Positions 60,787 through 64,000 of a stretch of DNA of 64,000 nucleotides are shown here, one piece after another; the first letter of the stretch is position 1, and the number at the start of each line of letters is the position of its first letter. A program made the position numbers and the translations under genes. Under the pieces are notes generated by a model that was not told where the DNA came from, did no database searches, and saw only the letters and a program-made list of their open reading frames with translations. The DNA is taken from NCBI GenBank assembly GCA_023078685.1, contig JALGAS010000010.1:248001-312000 (forward strand). The letters run 5' to 3'. Origin of the DNA: Neopestalotiopsis rosae. Lineage: Eukaryota; Ascomycota; Sordariomycetes; Amphisphaeriales; Sporocadaceae.

Positions 60787-61362
60787 GCTGAAGTGAGGTG
60801 ATCGGGGAAATAATACGTTCTCGCTAGGTATGGTGACATGGGATACACATTTTTGGGTGCTGCATGTTCATATATTCCGCTGCAGCTGAGTTGATTGCTG
60901 CAGCACACGCAAAGGCAGTAGAGATACATAGCTTGCAATTGGCTGACCAAGAAGCTGTACTTGATCGAGTATACACACCTACAAAGTATCAGATTCGCCT
61001 CTGGTCCAAGAGTCATTCTCGCCACCTTGAAGCAATCGGACATCATGATCAAAAGGCATGCAAGGACATAGCAACTAACTCACTGACCTAGGTTACTGGA
61101 TTTACCCCTCAGGACTCGGCTGCAAATATGCCGAGACCACTAAAAGTCCGCCGATTTATAGCGATTATAGTTTGCCCGAGATCACGGAAATAATACTGCT
61201 AGTCGTCCAGGCAATGTGATAAATGATAGAAATTTCTATCACATTCATTTACCGGGTGGTATGATAGAGTGCCAATCGACTCTATATGTGCCATGTATTA
61301 TACATGATACGATAAATTGCATGCATATTGGGAAAGATCTTTGGAGAAAAAGAAAGCACACA
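60787..61362. other. Intergenic region, tandem genes
   Basis: AT-rich promoter of the flavocytochrome gene. In-frame upstream ATGs at 61261 and 61321 could extend that protein. No separate gene seen. Confidence 0.55.
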
Positions 61363-62946
61363 ATGCAGCAGCAGCAGCGCCTCATCTCGGTCGACGAGAT
61401 CACCAAACACTCGTCCGTCGACGACTTGTGGCTAGTCGTGGACGAAGCTGTCTACGATGTCACGGCTTTTGCGCCCGACCACCCCGGCGGCGTCAACATC
61501 TTGCTGCAGTACGCCGGCCGGGACGCCACCGCGGCTTACTCGGAGGTGCACTCGCCCTCTCTTATCAAGACCACGCTGCCGTCCTCTTGCCACGTAGGAA
61601 AGTTGGACGCAAGCACGATGACAGACGCTTGGAGTGCACCATCACCAACGGAGCAGAGCGTCTCGCCGCGGGAAAAGGGCGAAATGCTCAAGCCGCCGCT
61701 GGACAGCCTCATATGCGCCCGGGACTTTGAGCTCGCGGCGGAGAGGAGCTTCACCCCCAAGGCGTGGGCCTTTGCCTCCTCGGCGGCGACGGACTGCTAC
61801 ACGCGGGACCGGAACCGCGAGGCGTACCGCGGCATCACCCTGCGCCCGCGCGTCCTGCGCAACGTAAAAGACGTGGACCGGAGCACGAGCATGCTGGGGT
61901 TTCAGATGAGGAGCCCGATATTCGCCTCCGCGACGTCCATGGGCAAGATGTTTCACCCGCAGGGCGAGAGGGAAATCGGGCGCGCTTGCAGACGTCTGGG
62001 AATCCCGCAAATGATCTCGACGAGCGCCTCGTATCCGTTTTCGGAAATCATGGACGCGCACGAAGTGGTGGATGACGCAGCCGGTCACGGGGAAGAAGAG
62101 AGACCGCCCGTCTTCTTTCAGCTATACATGAACAAGGACCGAAAAAAGTCCGCAGAGCAGCTCAGACAGGTGACGGAGCGGGGGGCCAAGGCCATCTTCC
62201 TCACCGTGGACGCGCCCGTCACCGGCAAGCGCGAGGCCGACGAGCGCATCAAGGCCGACGAGAGCGTCGCGTCGCCCATGACGGGGCTCTCGGCCAAGAA
62301 CGACAAAAAGGGCGGCGCCCTGGGTCGTATCATGGGCAGCTTCATCGACCCGACGACGGTGTGGGACGACATCGCCTGGGTCCGCCGGCAGTGCGCGGTG
62401 CCCGGCGTGCGCGTGGTGCTCAAGGGCGTCCAGACCGCGGCCGACGCCGTCAAGGCCATGCACGCGGGCGTCGATGGCATCCTGCTCTCCAATCACGGAG
62501 GGCGCAGCCTGGACACGTCGCCGGCTACCATTTTGGTCCTGCTGGAACTGCAAAAGTGCTGCCCGCAAGTCTTTGACAGGCTCGAGGTCTATGTCGATGG
62601 CGGCATATCGCGCGGAACCGACATTTTCAAGGCGCTATGTCTGGGTGCCAAGGCTGTCGGCATTGGTCGGGGATTCTTGTATAGCCTCAACTATGGTCAG
62701 GAGGGGATTCAGCAATATGTTGACAGTGAGTTTCACTTTTTCGCACTTTCAAGAATGGTGACCTAAACTTACTCTCTTATAGTCCTCAATGACGAGCTCG
62801 AAACGACGATGCGCATGTGCGGTGTCACGAGTCTCGATCAAGTTCATCCCGGCCTTTTGCACACTGGCGCCGTTGATCATTTGATACCATGTGGCGAGGA
62901 CCATCCGTATGCCAAATGGCGTCCAAAGGTGAAGAGCAAATTGTGA
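61363..62946 (+). CDS. Flavocytochrome-b2-type FMN dehydrogenase (L-lactate / 2-hydroxyacid)
   Basis: Two domains fused as in L-lactate:cytochrome c oxidoreductase (CYB2). Exons 61363-62725 and 62783-62946 give 508 residues. The cytochrome b5 domain (residues 1-85) has heme ligands His40 (DHPGG) and His63 (YSEVHS), 23 residues apart as in Cyb2. The FMN domain follows: FASATSMGKM, FFQLYMNKDR, FLTVDAPVTGKREADERIK, VLKGVQTAADAV, LLSNHGGRSLD with catalytic His378 and Arg381, and VYVDGGISRGTDIFKALCLG. The second exon restores the family end (LNDELETTMRMCGV..HPYAKW). From the chosen ATG there is no mitochondrial presequence; starting at 61321 would add MHIGKDLWRKRKHT, basic but poorly placed. Substrate could be lactate or another 2-hydroxyacid. 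Confidence 0.88.
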
Positions 62947-63302
62947 ATCACTAAGTAGCTAGTGATTTGGTCCAATCTCGTCTGATCTTTGATTCATGTT
63001 TACGACTTGTCGTTCCGTAACAGAAATAACCAGATTCGATAATGAACTTCAAACAAGAAGCAAACGGCGTACCAGAACTGCCATCTCCCAGCCAACACAA
63101 CTTCAAGAGGCAGCTGCTTTACCAAGAAGCAACCCAACAACTATTTATTCGAGATAATTCACCGTACAGCTTCAGAAGGCTCACAAAACCCACTTCGAGT
63201 CACCTGTTTTCAATCCGCAGAGAAACACCTGTCTGTCTCATACGCACAAAGGCGCGCAACGTCCAAGCCAAACCATTCTTGCCCGCAAAAGCAAACAAAA
63301 GC
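62947..63302. other. Intergenic region, tandem genes
   Basis: 3' flank of the dehydrogenase gene and leader of the next gene. A-rich. No gene seen. Confidence 0.6.
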
Positions 63303-64000
63303 ATGGCTGCCAACGACTCCGCAGACCCAATCAGGGACAACGATCAGTGGACTGTGGACCAAGACGGCGCCATCTGCAAGCTGAAAAAGGACGGCCTCAC
63401 CTGGGCGGCCATTGCCACGTCGGTAGGCGGCGGCAAGGGCAAGAACCAGGTCAAGCAGCGCTTCCACTTTATCCGCGCGCAGGTCGAGGCCGCCGGCCTG
63501 GACACGGACTCGATCGGCGAGAACTGGGCCGAGGACATGCGCCGGCAGGGCCAGGGGATCCCGTCCCCGGAGAAGCCGATTGCTTCCTCGCCGCCGCCGC
63601 CGCCGCCGTCGCTGTCATCTCCCGTGGCGGTAGCGGCAGAACAGGTGGATGAACATGAGCAGGGTCAACACGTCACGTCGCCAGTCCCGAGTGTGCTCGA
63701 TCTCGCACAAGCCTTTGACGAGTTCGTCGGGGTGGTGGAAGAAACAGCCAAGCAATCACCTGTCCACGCTAGAGGCGGAGGGGGTAAGAAGAAGAAGAAC
63801 AACAAGCCATCCACCCCATCATCATCGGCAGCTCTTAAGACGACAGGTCAGATCAAGCTCTCGGGCCGCGTGATCGAGAAGAACGGCGTGCGCTTTGCCG
63901 AGCTGGCGGGCCCGTCCTCCTCGTCATCCAACTCATCCGAAACGAGCGACAGCGACGACAGCGACTTTGACCACGAGGCCGAGCGCGAGGAGCAAAAGCG
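63303..64000 (+). CDS. Myb/SANT-like protein, N-terminal part (3' end outside window)
   Basis: Open reading frame from an ATG at 63303 to the window end without a stop, 232 complete codons. Near the N-terminus, QWTVDQDGAICKLKKDGLTW followed by AAIATSVGGGKGKNQVKQRF has the spaced aromatic residues and helix pattern of a Myb/SANT-like domain, as in fungal small Myb proteins. The rest is low complexity: a poly-Pro run (PPPPPP), a Lys/Asn block (GGGGKKKKNNK), then acidic Ser/Asp repeats (SETSDSDDSDFDHEAEREEQ). An intron may lie within or beyond the visible part. Likely nuclear. Confidence 0.65.
   Translation, partial: MAANDSADPIRDNDQWTVDQDGAICKLKKDGLTWAAIATSVGGGKGKNQVKQRFHFIRAQVEAAGLDTDSIGENWAEDMRRQGQGIPSPEKPIASSPPPPPPSLSSPVAVAAEQVDEHEQGQHVTSPVPSVLDLAQAFDEFVGVVEETAKQSPVHARGGGGKKKKNNKPSTPSSSAALKTTGQIKLSGRVIEKNGVRFAELAGPSSSSSNSSETSDSDDSDFDHEAEREEQK

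Noticed and set aside
1..64000. Transposon, Starship or virus-derived element
   Set aside because: No transposase, reverse transcriptase, tyrosine recombinase or terminal repeats were seen in any region.

Overview
This window is nuclear DNA of a filamentous ascomycete (Pezizomycotina). Most genes are split by short introns (52 to 187 nt, one of 477 nt) with GT..AG ends. The protein set is typical of the group: DUG3-type amidotransferase, EF-hand aspartate/glutamate carrier, Med5, B-type cyclin, DUF3176 membrane protein, a pisatin-demethylase-like P450, 2EXR and Zn2Cys6 proteins. The look of the cyclin B N-terminus and of several conserved fungal proteins suggests Sordariomycetes, perhaps Hypocreales; that placement is an inference from recall. 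I saw no operon, CRISPR array, transposase, reverse transcriptase or convincing tRNA/rRNA gene. All exon models were built by hand from splice signals, frame and family resemblance. Every complete model has a coding length divisible by three.

Layout. 1-213: C-terminal end of a single-pass membrane protein. 856-1816: kynurenine formamidase, facing a DAL5/TNA1-type transporter (2216-3904, minus). 5496-6522 (minus): cystinosin-type PQ-loop protein. 8300-8944: 2EXR/F-box-like protein. 9318-11004 (minus): C2H2 regulator, divergent from an Aro8-like aminotransferase (12069-13896). 15335-17011: DUG3. 22140-24121 (minus): regulator with a C-terminal Zn2Cys6 cluster. 29814-32544: cyclin B. 35152-37382: mitochondrial aspartate/glutamate carrier. 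38771-41088: DUF3176 protein, facing a cytochrome P450 (41214-43213, minus). 44471-47902 (minus): Mediator subunit 5. 49366-50211 (minus): conserved fungal protein of unknown function. 58004-59488: signal-peptide/Cys-rich/Ser-rich/TM protein. 60100-60786: DUF4202 protein. 61363-62946: flavocytochrome-b2-type dehydrogenase. 63303 to the edge: start of a Myb/SANT-like protein.

How the genes relate. There is no clear biosynthetic cluster. Two loose themes can be read. One is tryptophan/kynurenine/NAD metabolism (formamidase, a possible nicotinate-type transporter, and an aminotransferase of the family that also acts on kynurenine and aromatic amino acids). The other is sulfur amino acid recycling (vacuolar cystine exporter and the glutathione-degrading DUG3). 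Both are hypotheses from family and proximity. The rest are housekeeping or regulatory genes.

The most unusual property is the long gene-poor stretches: 5.1 kb between two convergent genes (17.0-22.1 kb), 5.7 kb upstream of the Zn2Cys6 and cyclin genes (24.1-29.8 kb) and 7.8 kb between two divergent genes (50.2-58.0 kb). The first holds three exact copies of an 11-bp interrupted palindrome. I found no strong case for a wholly new multi-gene system; the best leads are these non-coding tracts and a few domain oddities.
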